NCBI GenBank assembly: GCA_002842145.1
Contig: PHCF01000002.1
Span: forward strand, 1 to 56,079
Direction of reading: 5' to 3'
DNA length: 56,079 bases
From: Betaproteobacteria bacterium HGW-Betaproteobacteria-6
GTDB taxonomy: Bacteria > Pseudomonadota > Gammaproteobacteria > Burkholderiales > Rhodocyclaceae
Shown one piece after another: positions 1-8,952 of the stretch. The notes under the pieces are model-generated. The model saw only the letters and a program-made list of their open reading frames with translations, was not told where the DNA came from and did no database searches. The position numbers and the translations under genes are program-made. Every line of letters starts with the position of its first letter. Position 1 is the stretch's first letter.

Positions 1-304
1 CTGGCGGCACATCGATCCGACGGTCAAGGACCGCCAGTTCTGCGACGTCGGCAGCCAGTACCGCAGCGGCATCTACTGGCAGAACGAGGCCGAACGGCAG
101 GCGGCCGAAGCCAGCCGCGACGCCCTGCTCAAAAGTGCCCGCTTTCCGGTGATCTACACCGAAGTGCAGGCTGCCTCGGCTTTCTGGCCGGCCGAGGAAT
201 ATCACCAGGACTATTACAGGAAAAATCCCTTCCGCTACGCTTACTACCGCGCCAGTTGCGGCCGCGATGCGCGCGTTGCGCAGGTGTGGGACGAGAAAAA
301 ATAA
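1..304 (+). CDS. msrA: Peptide methionine sulfoxide reductase MsrA, C-terminal part (cut by window start)
   Basis: The reading frame starting at base 2 runs open to a TAA at 302-304 and encodes about 100 residues that match the C-terminal half of MsrA, the enzyme that reduces methionine-S-sulfoxide in oxidised proteins. Recognisable family segments are a DVGSQYRSGIYW stretch, the FWPAEEYHQDYY stretch close to the end, and NPFRYAYYRASCGRD. The N-terminal part with the GCFWG catalytic cysteine lies outside the window. The gene ends about 140 bp before the SulP transporter, in the same direction; the gap contains a GC-rich repeated segment (AGCGCCGGCCGGG occurs twice) but no gene. Identity is clear from the conserved segments; the start cannot be seen. 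Confidence 0.9.
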   Translation, partial: WRHIDPTVKDRQFCDVGSQYRSGIYWQNEAERQAAEASRDALLKSARFPVIYTEVQAASAFWPAEEYHQDYYRKNPFRYAYYRASCGRDARVAQVWDEKK

Positions 305-444
305 GCGCCGGCCGGGCAGGCGCTCAGCGCATTCGAGCTGGCGGGGCATAGCGCCGGCCGGGTAAGCGTTGCTGCGCTGCAGCATGCGGGTTAACATGGC
401 CGCCTCGAATCCGCCTTGCCGGCGGCCAACTCCCCGCAAAGAAC

Positions 445-1923
445 ATGTTCAAATCCCTCCGTCAGGACTGGCTTGCCAATGTCCGCAACGATCTGCTGGC
501 CGGCCTCGTCGTCGCGCTGGCGCTGATTCCCGAGGCCATCGCCTTTTCCATCATCGCCGGGGTCGATCCCAAGGTCGGGCTTTACGCCTCGTTCTGCATC
601 GCCGTGGTGATCTCCATCGTCGGCGGCCGGCCAGGCATGATCTCCGCCGCCACCGGCGCCATGGCGCTGGTCATGGTCACGCTGGTCAAGGAACACGGCC
701 TGCACTACCTGCTCGCCGCGACGCTGCTCACCGGCCTGCTCCAGATCGTCGCCGGCTGGATCAATCTCGGCGCGCTCATGCGCTTCGTCTCGCGCTCGGT
801 GGTCACCGGCTTCGTCAATGCGCTGGCCATCCTGATCTTCATGGCCCAACTGCCGGAACTGACCAACGTCAGCTGGCACGTCTATGCCATGACCGCCGCC
901 GGGCTGGGCATCATTTACCTGTTCCCCTACCTCACCAAGGCCGTGCCGTCGCCGCTGGTCACCATCGTCGTGCTGACCGCCGTTGCCATCTTTCTCGATC
1001 TCGACATCCGCACGGTTGGCGACATGGGGGAACTGCCGGACAGCCTGCCGGCTTTCCTGCTGCCCGACGTGCCGCTCAATCTCGACACGCTGCGCATCAT
1101 CTTCCCCTACTCGCTGACCCTGATGGTCGTCGGCCTGCTCGAATCGCTGATGACGGCGACCATCGTCGATGACCTGACCGACACCGCCAGCAACAAGAAC
1201 CGCGAATGCGTCGGCCAGGGCGTCGCCAACATCGCCGCCGGCTGCATTGGCGGCATGGCCGGCTGCGCGATGATCGGCCAGTCGGTGATCAATGTGAAAT
1301 CGGGCGGCCGCGGTCGGCTATCCACCTTCGCCGCCGGTGTCTTCCTGCTCACGCTGCTCATGCTGGTCGGCGACTGGGTGGCCAGGATCCCGATGGCGGC
1401 GCTGGTCGCCGTGATGATCATGGTCTCGATCGGTACCTTCAACTGGGTTTCGCTGCGCAACCTCCGCGAACACCCGGCCAGTTCGAGCGTGGTCATGGTC
1501 GCCACCGTCATCGTAACCGTGTTCACCCACGACCTGGCCAAGGGCGTTGGCGTCGGCGTGCTGCTTTCCGGGTTCTTCTTTGCCCACAAGGTGGCGCTGC
1601 TGTTCCGCGTCCGCTCGAACTCGGAAGACGAAGGCCGGGCCCGTGTCTACCGCTTCTCCGGCCAGATTTTCTTCGCCTCGGCCGACCGCTTCGTTGCTTC
1701 CTTCGACTTCAAGGAAGTCATCGAGAAGGTCGTCATCGACGTCTCGAAGGCGCATTTCTGGGACATCACGGCGGTCAGTGCGCTCGACAAGGTGGTGCTC
1801 AAATTCCGCCGCGAAGGCGTCGAGGTTGACATCGTCGGCCTCAACGAAGCCAGTGCCACCCTGCTCGACCGCTTCGCCATCCACGACAAGGACGGCGGCG
1901 AAGACCTGCTGGCCAGTCACTGA
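445..1923 (+). CDS. SulP-family inorganic anion transporter with STAS domain
   Basis: A 492-residue inner-membrane protein of the SulP (SLC26) family, which carries sulfate, bicarbonate or other anions. The N-terminal region (about 15-60) has the family signature in the first membrane helices ([26 protein letters not shown]). Roughly ten to twelve hydrophobic segments follow up to about residue 385. The C-terminal 100 residues form a cytoplasmic STAS domain of the anti-sigma-antagonist type, ending with the segment about a regulated aspartate/serine loop ([22 protein letters not shown]). The universal stress protein gene starts 10 bp after the stop, so the two are likely one operon, an arrangement often seen for SulP proteins. 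The substrate cannot be deduced from sequence alone. Confidence 0.9.
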   Translation: MFKSLRQDWLANVRNDLLAGLVVALALIPEAIAFSIIAGVDPKVGLYASFCIAVVISIVGGRPGMISAATGAMALVMVTLVKEHGLHYLLAATLLTGLLQIVAGWINLGALMRFVSRSVVTGFVNALAILIFMAQLPELTNVSWHVYAMTAAGLGIIYLFPYLTKAVPSPLVTIVVLTAVAIFLDLDIRTVGDMGELPDSLPAFLLPDVPLNLDTLRIIFPYSLTLMVVGLLESLMTATIVDDLTDTASNKNRECVGQGVANIAAGCIGGMAGCAMIGQSVINVKSGGRGRLSTFAAGVFLLTLLMLVGDWVARIPMAALVAVMIMVSIGTFNWVSLRNLREHPASSSVVMVATVIVTVFTHDLAKGVGVGVLLSGFFFAHKVALLFRVRSNSEDEGRARVYRFSGQIFFASADRFVASFDFKEVIEKVVIDVSKAHFWDITAVSALDKVVLKFRREGVEVDIVGLNEASATLLDRFAIHDKDGGEDLLASH

Positions 1924-1933
1924 GGAGCGCAGC

Positions 1934-2797
1934 ATGAAAAACGAAAACAAGGTGCTGGCCTGCGTCGACCGCTCGCATTTTGCCGACACCATCGCCGACG
2001 CCGCCGCCTGGGCGGCCGCCCGGATGGCCGCGCCGCTCGAATTCCTGCACGTTCTCGACCGCCATCCGGAAATCGGCTCCGGCGAGGATCATTCCGGCGC
2101 CATCGGTTTCGACGCCCAGGAGCATCTGCTCAAGGAACTCAGCGACAAGGATGCGGCCAAGACCAGGGCCATGCGCGAGGAGGGCAGGCTCTTCCTGAAC
2201 CGTCTGCGCGAACGGGCCATCGCCGCCGGCGTGCCGGCCCCGGATACCCGCCAGCGCTACGGCCACCTCGCAGAAAGCCTGGCCGAACAGGAAGCCGAGG
2301 TGCGCCTGTTCGTCCTCGGCCGGCGTGGCGAATCGGCGGAAGCCACGCAACGTGATCTGGGCCGCAACGTCGAATCGGTCGTCCGCGCGCTGCACAAGCC
2401 GATCCTGACCGTGACCGAAACCTTCAAGGCGCCCGAGCGTTTCATGATCGCCTTCGACGGCGGCATGGTGACCCGGCGCGGCGTCGAGATGGTCGCCGCC
2501 AGCCCCTTGTTCAAGGGCCTTCCCTGCCACGTTCTGATGTCGGGCAAGGCCGATGCCAACGGCCCGCAGCAGACGGCGTGGGCGACGGCCACGCTGGAGC
2601 AGGCCGGCTTTGCCGTCACTGCCGAAAACCGCCCGGGCGACGCCGAAACGGTCATCGCCCGAACGGTCCAGGAGCGCGGCATCGACCTGCTGATCATGGG
2701 CGCCTTCAACCATTCGCCGCTACGCAGCCTGATCTTCGGCAGCCGGACCAGCGATCTGCTGCGCTCGGCACGCATCCCGACCCTGTTGCTGCGCTAA
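1934..2797 (+). CDS. Universal stress protein, tandem UspA domains
   Basis: A 287-residue cytoplasmic protein made of two UspA-like domains. The start is the ATG at 1934, preceded by a GAGGAGCG ribosome binding site that overlaps the end of the SulP gene; the frame is open further upstream, but only as a shadow inside the transporter gene. The N-terminal domain begins KVLACVDRSHFADTIADAAAWAA. The second domain begins near residue 170 (FMIAFDGGMVTRRGVEMVA) and ends with a nucleotide-binding-type segment (IMGAFNHSPLRSLIFGSRTSDLL), close to the GxxGxxxxS(T) pattern of ATP-binding Usp proteins. Coupled to the upstream anion transporter by a 10-bp gap; a role in modulating the transporter is an inference only. 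Confidence 0.88.
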   Translation: MKNENKVLACVDRSHFADTIADAAAWAAARMAAPLEFLHVLDRHPEIGSGEDHSGAIGFDAQEHLLKELSDKDAAKTRAMREEGRLFLNRLRERAIAAGVPAPDTRQRYGHLAESLAEQEAEVRLFVLGRRGESAEATQRDLGRNVESVVRALHKPILTVTETFKAPERFMIAFDGGMVTRRGVEMVAASPLFKGLPCHVLMSGKADANGPQQTAWATATLEQAGFAVTAENRPGDAETVIARTVQERGIDLLIMGAFNHSPLRSLIFGSRTSDLLRSARIPTLLLR

Positions 2798-2819
2798 GTT
2801 TCGGCGGGCGGATGCCGCC

Positions 2820-3200
2820 CTACGAAAAATGCGCGATCAGCTCGCGCAGATCGTCGTCTTCCTGCCATTGCCGGCGCTCCGGGTGGGCGAGCGCGTAGGC
2901 CGCGCTCTGTTGCGCATCCTGCTCGTGAAAGCTGTCGAGAATGCGCGCCAGGTGCTCGGGGTAGGGCAGCATCACGCCGTAGTAAAGAACGGACGATCCG
3001 CGGTTGATGAGCAGGGTCGGAAAGTTTTCGATATCGATGTCGCCCAGAACGTCGGCCTGATTCTCGATGTCCACCCAATGAAAGCGCGCTCCGGGAAAGC
3101 GGGCGCTTACTTCCTCGAATCCGGAACGATACTCGCGGCAGGTGCCGCACCATTCGGCGCACAGGCAGAAGACGGAAAAAGCGGCGTTGGTCTGGGGCAT
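2820..3200 (-). CDS. Thioredoxin-like protein
   Basis: A thioredoxin-fold protein of about 126 residues with the active-site motif CAEWCGTC near residue 15, where WCGTC replaces the usual WCGPC. A later FPTLLI segment supplies the cis-proline expected before the substrate-binding strand. It is cytoplasmic, with no signal peptide when started at the ATG at 3200. The frame is open upstream to 3323, but that extension runs through a dispersed repeat and has no conserved content, so the shorter start is preferred; no clear ribosome binding site distinguishes them. It sits downstream of the U32-family gene on the same strand and converges with the stress-protein gene. Likely a thiol-disulfide reductase of unknown partner. 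Confidence 0.8.
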   Translation of the reverse strand: MPQTNAAFSVFCLCAEWCGTCREYRSGFEEVSARFPGARFHWVDIENQADVLGDIDIENFPTLLINRGSSVLYYGVMLPYPEHLARILDSFHEQDAQQSAAYALAHPERRQWQEDDDLRELIAHFS

Positions 3201-3250
3201 GTTCGGGGCAAAGATAAGCGTGTCCGCCAGTTTAGCCGCTGGCGCCGCCG

Positions 3251-3287
3251 ATTTCATTTTTGGCCAAAAATCGGCGTCGACCGTAGG
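3251..3287 (-). repeat. Dispersed repeat, copy A
   Basis: Read on the minus strand this is CCTACGGTCGACGCCGATTT followed by TTGGCCAAAAATGAAAT. It matches four other sites in the chromosomal parts of the window (34755, 37359, 42876, 49481), which share the core TACGGTCAACCGGAAA and a following GCCAAAA segment. It lies in the gap between the U32-family gene and the thioredoxin-like gene. Confidence 0.7.
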
Positions 3288-3303
3288 ACTTGAGCCTGAC
3301 CGT

Positions 3304-4575
3304 CTATACAAAGCGGGCGACAAAGGCGCCCAGCTTGGCTTCGGGCAGGGCTACCCAGACGCGGTGGCCGCTGCCGGGGGCGACCTCAACGGGTTGGCCG
3401 GCCGCGTTTTCCATGCGTTCCACGGTGTGCGTCGTGTTGCCTGAGGGGTGCACGCATTCGAGCCGGTCGCCGACGGAAAAGCGGTTCTTGACCTCGATTT
3501 CCATGAGGCCGCGCGCCGCGTCGAAACGCACGGCGTCGCCGACGTACAGGCTGCGATCCGATTCCGAACTGCCGCGCAGGTAATTCTGATAATCGGCGTC
3601 GTGGTGGCGCTGCAGGAAACCGTCGGTGTAGCCGCGATTGGCCAGACCTTCGAGTTCGCGGAGCAGGGCAGGGTCGAGCGGCTTGCCGGCGACGGCATCG
3701 TCGATGGCCTGGCGGTAGGCTTGCGAGGTGCGCGCGACGTAATACGGACTCTTTGTGCGGCCTTCTATCTTCAGCGAATCGACACCGATCTCGACGAGGC
3801 GATGGACGTGCTCGATGGCGCGCAGATCCTTGGAGTTCAGGATGTAGGTGCCGTGCTCGTCTTCCTCGATCGGCATGAGTTCGCCCGGGCGCTGCTTTTC
3901 TTCGAGCAGGATTTCCTGTTCGTTTTTGAGCATTTTTGCCGGTTGACCGTCGGAAGTGCTGACCTTGTAGTCCCAGCGGCAGGAATTGGTGCACGTGCCC
4001 TGGTTCGGGTCGCGGTGATTGAAGTAGCCGGAGAGCAGGCAGCGACCGGAGTAGGCGATGCACAGCGCGCCATGCACGAACACTTCGAGTTCGATGTCCG
4101 GGCAACGCTGGCGGATTTCAGCGACTTCGTCGAGCGACAGTTCGCGCGACAGGATGATGCGCTGGACGCCCATTTTTTGCCAAAAACGCACCGAGGCCCA
4201 ATTCACCGTGTTGGCCTGCACCGACAGGTGGATGACCTGTTCCGGCCAGGTTTCGCGCACCATGTCGATGAGGCCGGGGTCGGACATGATCAGCGCGTCC
4301 GGCTTGAGGGCGATGACCGGCGCCATGTCGGCCAGATAGGTCGGCAGCTTGGCGTTGTGCGGAATGATGTTGCTGACGACGAAAAACTGCTTGCCGCGGG
4401 CATGCGCCTCGTTGATTCCTTCGCCCAGTTTCTCGAGGCTGCCGAACTCGTTGTTGCGCACGCGCAGGCTGTAGCGCGGCTGGCCGGCGTAGATGGCATC
4501 GGCGCCGAAATCGAAGGCGGTGCGCATCATCTCGAGCGAGCCGGCGGGGGCGAGGAGTTCAGGGGCTTTGGACAT
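3304..4575 (-). CDS. yegQ: U32 peptidase-family protein, YegQ/TrhP-like (tRNA uridine hydroxylation)
   Basis: A 423-residue protein that aligns by eye with YegQ/TrhP over its whole length. It opens with PELLAPAGSLEMMRTAFDFGADAIYAG, the U32 signature start, and has the central HGALCIAYSGRCLLSGYF segment followed by a GTCTNSCRW pair of cysteines, giving a four-cysteine set expected to hold an iron-sulfur cluster. The family was named for a collagenase-like peptidase, but YegQ/TrhP proteins take part in prephenate-dependent 5-hydroxyuridine formation in tRNA; the sequence supports that subfamily more than a protease. The gene diverges from rng with only 35 bp between the start codons, so the two promoters must be packed into that space or overlap the coding regions. 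Confidence 0.85.
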   Translation of the reverse strand: MSKAPELLAPAGSLEMMRTAFDFGADAIYAGQPRYSLRVRNNEFGSLEKLGEGINEAHARGKQFFVVSNIIPHNAKLPTYLADMAPVIALKPDALIMSDPGLIDMVRETWPEQVIHLSVQANTVNWASVRFWQKMGVQRIILSRELSLDEVAEIRQRCPDIELEVFVHGALCIAYSGRCLLSGYFNHRDPNQGTCTNSCRWDYKVSTSDGQPAKMLKNEQEILLEEKQRPGELMPIEEDEHGTYILNSKDLRAIEHVHRLVEIGVDSLKIEGRTKSPYYVARTSQAYRQAIDDAVAGKPLDPALLRELEGLANRGYTDGFLQRHHDADYQNYLRGSSESDRSLYVGDAVRFDAARGLMEIEVKNRFSVGDRLECVHPSGNTTHTVERMENAAGQPVEVAPGSGHRVWVALPEAKLGAFVARFV

Positions 4576-4610
4576 AGTAGAATGCAGCGAAACCGCGCAT
4601 TGTAGAGACT

Positions 4611-6074
4611 ATGTCCGAAGAAATCCTGATCAATTTCACCCCGCAGGAAACCCGCGTTGCCGTCATGCAACAGGGCGTCGTCCAGGAACTCCACATCGAG
4701 CGCACGGCAAGTCGCGGCCTGGTCGGGAATGTCTATCTCGGGCGCATCTGCCGCATCCTGCCCGGCATGCAGTCAGCCTTCATCGACGTTGGACTCGACC
4801 GCACCGCCTTCCTGCACGTCGCCGACATCTGGCAGCCACGCGAACCGAACCAGGACAGGCCGACCGAAAGGCCGATCGAGAAAATGCTCCACGAAGGGCA
4901 GAGCATCCTCGTCCAGGTCGTCAAGGATCCCATCGGCACCAAGGGCGCGCGACTGTCGACGCAGGTCTCCATCGCCGGCCGCATGCTGGTTTACCTGCCC
5001 CAGGAAAAGCACATCGGCATCTCGCAGCGCATCGAATCCGAGGCCGAACGCGAGTCCCTGCGCGAAAAGATCAACCGCCTTGTGCCGGCCGACGAGCCGG
5101 GCGGGTTCATCGTTCGCACCATGGCCGAAAACGCCAGCGACGAAGAGTTCGCCACCGACATCGCCTACCTTCGCAAGACCTGGGCCGATATCCGCGAAAA
5201 GGCCCGCACCCAGGCGCCACCGACCCTGCTCTACCAGGAGTTGTCGCTCGGCCAGCGCGTCCTGCGCGATTTCGTCAATCCGGAGTCGACGCGCATCGTC
5301 ATCGACTCGCGGGAGAATTTCCAGAAGCTCACCGCCTTCGCCCAGGAATACACCCCGGCGGTCATTCCGCTGCTCGAGCATTACACCGGCCAGCGCCCGC
5401 TGTTCGACCTGCACGGCGTCGAGGACGAGATCCAGAAAGCCCTGGCCCGCCGCGTCGACTTGAAGTCGGGCGGCTACCTGATCATGGATCAGACCGAGGC
5501 AATGACGACCATCGACGTCAATACCGGCGGCTTCGTCGGCGTGCGCAATTTCGATGACACCATTTTCAAGACCAACCTCGAAGCCGCCGTCACCATCGCC
5601 CGCCAGCTGCGCCTGCGGAACCTCGGCGGCATCATCATTGTCGACTTCATCGACATGGAGAACGAGGAACACAAGAAAGCCGTGCTCGATGAATTCAACA
5701 AGGCATTGGCCCGCGATCACACCCGACTGACGGTCAACGGGTTCACCCAGCTCGGCCTGGTTGAAATGACCCGCAAGCGGACCCGTGAATCGCTTGCCCA
5801 CGTGCTGTGCCAGCCGTGCCCGACCTGCGGCGGCCGTGGCGAGGTCAAGACGGCGCGTACGGTGGCCTACGAGATTCTGCGCGAACTGCTGCGCGAGGCC
5901 CGCCAGTTCAATGCCCGCGAATACCGCATCCTGGCCGGCCCGGCCGTGGTCAACCTCTTCCTCGACGAAGAGTCGCAGGCCTTGGCCATGCTCTCCGACT
6001 TCATCGGCAAATCCGTTTCACTGCAATCCGAACCCAGTTATTCGCCCGAGCAGTACGACATTGTTTTGATGTAG
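4611..6074 (+). CDS. rng: Ribonuclease G
   Basis: A 487-residue RNase E/G-family endoribonuclease, of normal RNase G length, that processes 16S rRNA 5' ends and degrades mRNA in the cytoplasm. It starts MSEEILINFTPQETRVAVM and contains an S1-type RNA-binding region (about 30-125), the DNase I-like catalytic part with VDFIDME and DVNTGG (catalytic aspartates), and the zinc-link CQPCPTCGG near residue 403. The last codons (DIVLM, stop TAG) lie in the 26-bp direct repeat that bounds the island. Insertion therefore leaves the protein unchanged: the right-hand copy of the repeat is followed by A, so the empty site would read TAA instead of TAG. The gene that originally followed, at 33300, is now 27 kb away. 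Confidence 0.95.
   Translation: MSEEILINFTPQETRVAVMQQGVVQELHIERTASRGLVGNVYLGRICRILPGMQSAFIDVGLDRTAFLHVADIWQPREPNQDRPTERPIEKMLHEGQSILVQVVKDPIGTKGARLSTQVSIAGRMLVYLPQEKHIGISQRIESEAERESLREKINRLVPADEPGGFIVRTMAENASDEEFATDIAYLRKTWADIREKARTQAPPTLLYQELSLGQRVLRDFVNPESTRIVIDSRENFQKLTAFAQEYTPAVIPLLEHYTGQRPLFDLHGVEDEIQKALARRVDLKSGGYLIMDQTEAMTTIDVNTGGFVGVRNFDDTIFKTNLEAAVTIARQLRLRNLGGIIIVDFIDMENEEHKKAVLDEFNKALARDHTRLTVNGFTQLGLVEMTRKRTRESLAHVLCQPCPTCGGRGEVKTARTVAYEILRELLREARQFNAREYRILAGPAVVNLFLDEESQALAMLSDFIGKSVSLQSEPSYSPEQYDIVLM
6048..6073 (+). repeat. attL: left 26-bp direct repeat of the genomic island, in the 3' end of rng
   Basis: The 26 bases starting GAGCAGTACGACATTG and ending TTTGATGTA are identical to 33252-33277. 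The flanking bases differ on both sides (C versus G before, G versus A after), so the repeat is exactly delimited. It covers the final codons of rng. The integrase gene begins 175 bp further in. This is the pattern expected for site-specific integration by a tyrosine recombinase that duplicates the end of its target gene. Confidence 0.93.
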
Positions 6075-6168
6075 CGTAATTTTCGTTGATCCGCGATCAT
6101 CGTTTGTGAAAATTATCGTTAATAATCAATGTTATTTCGTTTGTTCTGTTGATCTGAAGTGATCCTCG

Positions 6169-6227
6169 TATAATCGAAGCTATCAACTTTTGGGTAGCTA
6201 GATGGGTAGCTAGAGCGGTAGCTACCC
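6169..6227 (+). promoter_or_regulatory. Integrase promoter region with GGGTAGCTA repeats (left end)
   Basis: TATAAT at 6169-6174 is a good -10 candidate for the integrase gene; no convincing -35 stands out. Just downstream are two direct GGGTAGCTA repeats at 6192 and 6204, exactly 12 bp apart, followed by the palindrome GGTAGCTACC at 6217-6226. The same pair with the same 12-bp spacing lies near the right end (33164 and 33176). This suggests arm-type integrase or excisionase binding sites that could also repress the integrase promoter. The segment between attL and here (6074-6168) is AT-rich and contains the palindromes TGATCCGCGATCA (6087) and ATTATCGTTAATAAT (6112). Confidence 0.65.
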
Positions 6228-6247
6228 AGGCATTTCGAGGAGCCTCC

Positions 6248-7480
6248 TTGGCCAAGATTCAAACCAACCTTCTGACCGATATCCAGATTCGCAAATGGAT
6301 ACGCGCAGGCGCTCCGATTGCAAAGTCTGATGGCGGAGGACTGACCTTTACTTTGTCGTCTGTTGGTGCTGCCGTCTGGGTACTTCGATTTAGGCATGCC
6401 GGCAGGCGACAGGAGGTCACGCTGGGTCGTTACCCGGATTTGTCCCTTGCTGCTGCACGGTTGATGGCAGCTAAAAAGCGCCTTGCCTTGGTTGAGGGTG
6501 TTAATCCGGCAGATGAAGTGCGCAAGGCAAAAAGTCACCGAGATTGGACCATTCGGGAACTGATTCGCGACTACAAGGAATTGGTTTTGAGTACGCTGGC
6601 AGAAAGTACCCAGCGGAGCTATGGCAGAAATCTCAAGCGCATTGAAAACGGCATGGGTGCCATGTCAGTTCAGTCTGTTGCTCCTGCAGATGTTGTGGCG
6701 CAAATCGAGCGGGTCAAGGCTGGCTGGGTTGAGTTGTTCACCCTTTGGTGTGCCTTACGCGGCATCTTCAAACACGCGGCTGGCAAAAAACTGATCGTGG
6801 CGTCTCCGTGTGCAGGCATTCAACTGGAAGCGATCATTGGTAAGCGTCCGGAAAAGCGCACTAGATTGATGCTCACCGATGACGAAATCGCGGTGCTCAT
6901 GAATGCTGACATGAACCTGGAGAATCTGCTTTCGGTCCGGATTCTCTTGGCGACAGGTGTCCGTATTTCTGAACTGAACAATGCCTTGAAGGCCAATGTT
7001 CACCTTGAAGAGAAACGTTGGCACATCCCCAAAACCAAGACGGGGAATGCAATCGATATTCCGCTCTCGAAAGCTGTTACGGAGTGGTTTGAAACCTTGA
7101 TCGACGTTGCTGGCAACTCGGATTATGTTCTGCCGGCTCGATCAAGAGCGCGCATGGCTCGCTATGACGGCGATGCTGCGGTTTCGAAAGATGCGATGCG
7201 CGAGGCAATCGATTACTGGATCGAGCAGTACTCACCCAAGATAAGGCGTTTCACGCCGCATGACTTGCGAAGCACAATGAAAAGTCACCTGAGAAAACTG
7301 GGTGTGCCTCGTGAGGTGTCAGAGATGTGCTTGAATCACAAGCTGCCGGGGGTAGAGGGTATTTACGATCAACATACCTACTACGACGAGCGCAGGGTTG
7401 CGTTGGAAAAATGGAGCGACTTTTTGGTCAGTTTTACACCGGCGTCGGCGCGAAAAAAAACCAACTGTGGTGCGGCTTGA
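6248..7480 (+). CDS. int: Tyrosine-type site-specific integrase (P4-like)
   Basis: A 410-residue tyrosine recombinase that should integrate and excise the island at the rng att site. The N-terminal 90 residues resemble the arm-binding DUF4102 domain (KSDGGGLTFTL, TLGRYPDLSLAAAR). A SAM-like core-binding domain follows (about 95-190), then the catalytic domain. Visible active-site residues are the arginine in ATGVRISEL, HDLR, the LNHK histidine, and the nucleophile region near IYDQHTYYDERR. The start is TTG at 6248 with GAGGAG 4-9 bp upstream; no in-frame ATG gives a better fit to the N-terminal domain. The gene is oriented away from attL, and its promoter overlaps the terminal repeats, which suggests autoregulation. 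Confidence 0.93.
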   Translation: MAKIQTNLLTDIQIRKWIRAGAPIAKSDGGGLTFTLSSVGAAVWVLRFRHAGRRQEVTLGRYPDLSLAAARLMAAKKRLALVEGVNPADEVRKAKSHRDWTIRELIRDYKELVLSTLAESTQRSYGRNLKRIENGMGAMSVQSVAPADVVAQIERVKAGWVELFTLWCALRGIFKHAAGKKLIVASPCAGIQLEAIIGKRPEKRTRLMLTDDEIAVLMNADMNLENLLSVRILLATGVRISELNNALKANVHLEEKRWHIPKTKTGNAIDIPLSKAVTEWFETLIDVAGNSDYVLPARSRARMARYDGDAAVSKDAMREAIDYWIEQYSPKIRRFTPHDLRSTMKSHLRKLGVPREVSEMCLNHKLPGVEGIYDQHTYYDERRVALEKWSDFLVSFTPASARKKTNCGAA

Positions 7481-7490
7481 GGTAACTAGA

Positions 7491-8429
7491 ATGAGCAGAC
7501 ATCGTAATTTTTCACTAAAGCCACCGCCACAGATTCCTTGTGAATTCAATTTGAATAAATACGATTTCAAGGGCGACTGCGAACTTTGGCTTTCAGCGCT
7601 TGCTCTTCGGGTTGAATTAAAAAAGGAAGTTGAGGCGTTTTTAGCCTGGAATGTCTCGGAATTCGAAATCTCCGAGCAACGCTCAGAGATTTATGACTAT
7701 GCGTTAACGCGTCTGCAAATAAAAATTCTGTCATTGATGGATAGTCCGCTTCTGCAGGATCAGGCAGAAGTGAGCAAGGATTGGGATCACCATTGGTTTA
7801 GGAAACCGGAGGCAGTGAGCGATAGATTGCTTGTTGATGAGTTTCGCTCTGCGACGAAACTCCATGATGAGGGTTATAGATGGCTGTTTGACAAGGAGAT
7901 CGAGAACTTGAATCAGAGAAGTGAGCGTTTCTTCTCCTCTGGTCTAACGGGTATTCCACTGAAGCATTTATTTGGCGAAAGCCATAGCGTTGGAGACGCC
8001 ACGCACTTCGTTACCAGTTACAGCATGTGGAAAGCGGATATACAGATGTCGAATTTTTCAGGTGAATTCGGCGTGAAAGTGAATTTGTTTCACGATGACG
8101 AAGTGCTGATTTCAGAATTTGCAAAATGGCTAAAGGCAACGAGAGCGGCTGCAGTGCCACATTTCTCGAAACATAAAGGGATAACAGCAGCCACTCTGGA
8201 AGAGTGGGCAGAAATGCGGTTGGTTCCTTACATTGACCTGTGGCTATACCAGAAAATGTTCAGTATCACGTTCCCTTTTCCAGACATAGGCGAGATTCTT
8301 TACCATGATCCCAATAACCCTAAAAAAGAAGATGATGGCGATTGGACAAAAAGAGCCAAAGACACACACAAACGGGCTATGGAACTGACGAATCCGCTCA
8401 GTTTTTACGCACTTCGCAACAACGTTTAA
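7491..8429 (+). CDS. Hypothetical protein downstream of the integrase (possibly DUF6387-like)
   Basis: A 312-residue soluble protein that begins 10 bp after the integrase stop, so it is probably co-transcribed. The ATG at 7491 is chosen over an earlier in-frame ATG (7398) because the earlier one lies inside the integrase gene; TGAGGT upstream can serve as ribosome binding site. The protein is rich in charged and aromatic residues, with no signal peptide, no transmembrane segment and no motif that I recognise with confidence. Position directly after an integrase and the NKYDFKGDCELWLSALALR start are reminiscent of DUF6387 proteins, a family commonly next to integrases, but that is recollection, not a demonstrated match. 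Confidence 0.75.
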   Translation: MSRHRNFSLKPPPQIPCEFNLNKYDFKGDCELWLSALALRVELKKEVEAFLAWNVSEFEISEQRSEIYDYALTRLQIKILSLMDSPLLQDQAEVSKDWDHHWFRKPEAVSDRLLVDEFRSATKLHDEGYRWLFDKEIENLNQRSERFFSSGLTGIPLKHLFGESHSVGDATHFVTSYSMWKADIQMSNFSGEFGVKVNLFHDDEVLISEFAKWLKATRAAAVPHFSKHKGITAATLEEWAEMRLVPYIDLWLYQKMFSITFPFPDIGEILYHDPNNPKKEDDGDWTKRAKDTHKRAMELTNPLSFYALRNNV

Positions 8430-8532
8430 GCCCATGTGGATTACGTTTTGCATCTGAATTTTTCTTGGTTACATATATAAAAACTGAAAACTAGGCCGTC
8501 CTGGTCTTCAAACCTCTGTTTCCATCCATCCG

Positions 8533-8564
8533 AGAGCCAGTTACCTGCTGAGGTAACTGGCTCT
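8533..8564 (+). terminator. Perfect 13-bp hairpin upstream of the Zn-ribbon gene
   Basis: AGAGCCAGTTACC (8533-8545) and its exact complement GGTAACTGGCTCT (8552-8564) enclose the 6-base loop TGCTGA. Only a weak T-tract follows (TTTGCATTT), and a ribosome binding site with the start codon of the next gene lies 20 bp on. It may end transcription from the integrase side or act as an mRNA leader structure for the core operon. Confidence 0.65.
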
Positions 8565-8586
8565 TTGCATTTCAGGAGAAAAATCC

Positions 8587-8913
8587 ATGCGCAATTCATG
8601 TCCAATCTGTAATTCGACCAACGTTTATCGCCTGCACACTGCCCGAAGAATCGGCAGCACGGTCGGCGCAGTCGGTGGTGCCGCAACCGGTGCTGGTGGT
8701 GCTCTGTCCGGTGCACAAACTGGCGCAGCGGTAGGTGCTGTTGGTGGTCCGGCCGGTATGTTTCTCGGCGGTCTCGCCGGTGCCATCCTCGGTGGTCTGC
8801 TGGGTAGCGCTGCCGGTTCCATGGCCGGCGAAAAAGTCGGTGACGTCATCGACGAAAAAGTCCTCGGCAATCTCCAGTGCGGCGATTGCGGCCATGTCTT
8901 CAGCGACCGCTGA
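8587..8913 (+). CDS. Small protein with split zinc ribbon around a glycine-zipper segment
   Basis: A 108-residue protein with an unusual layout. Residues 1-15 contain CPIC, residues 17-88 are a Gly/Ala-rich hydrophobic stretch with repeated GxxxG spacing (GAVGGAATGAGGALSG and GGLAGAILGGLLGSAAG), and the C-terminal ten or so residues contain CGDCGHVF. The two CxxC pairs look like the halves of one zinc ribbon that could close when the glycine zipper folds back or inserts in a membrane. AGGAG is placed 5-6 bp before the ATG at 8587. It leads a plus-strand set with DUF932, YqaJ and RDF-like genes, a module common on integrative elements. Function is unknown; a membrane-associated or self-assembling role is inferred only from the glycine zipper. 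Confidence 0.8.
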   Translation: MRNSCPICNSTNVYRLHTARRIGSTVGAVGGAATGAGGALSGAQTGAAVGAVGGPAGMFLGGLAGAILGGLLGSAAGSMAGEKVGDVIDEKVLGNLQCGDCGHVFSDR

Positions 8914-8952
8914 TTTCGTGATCTCGATTATTCATTTTCGAAGGAGCCAAAA

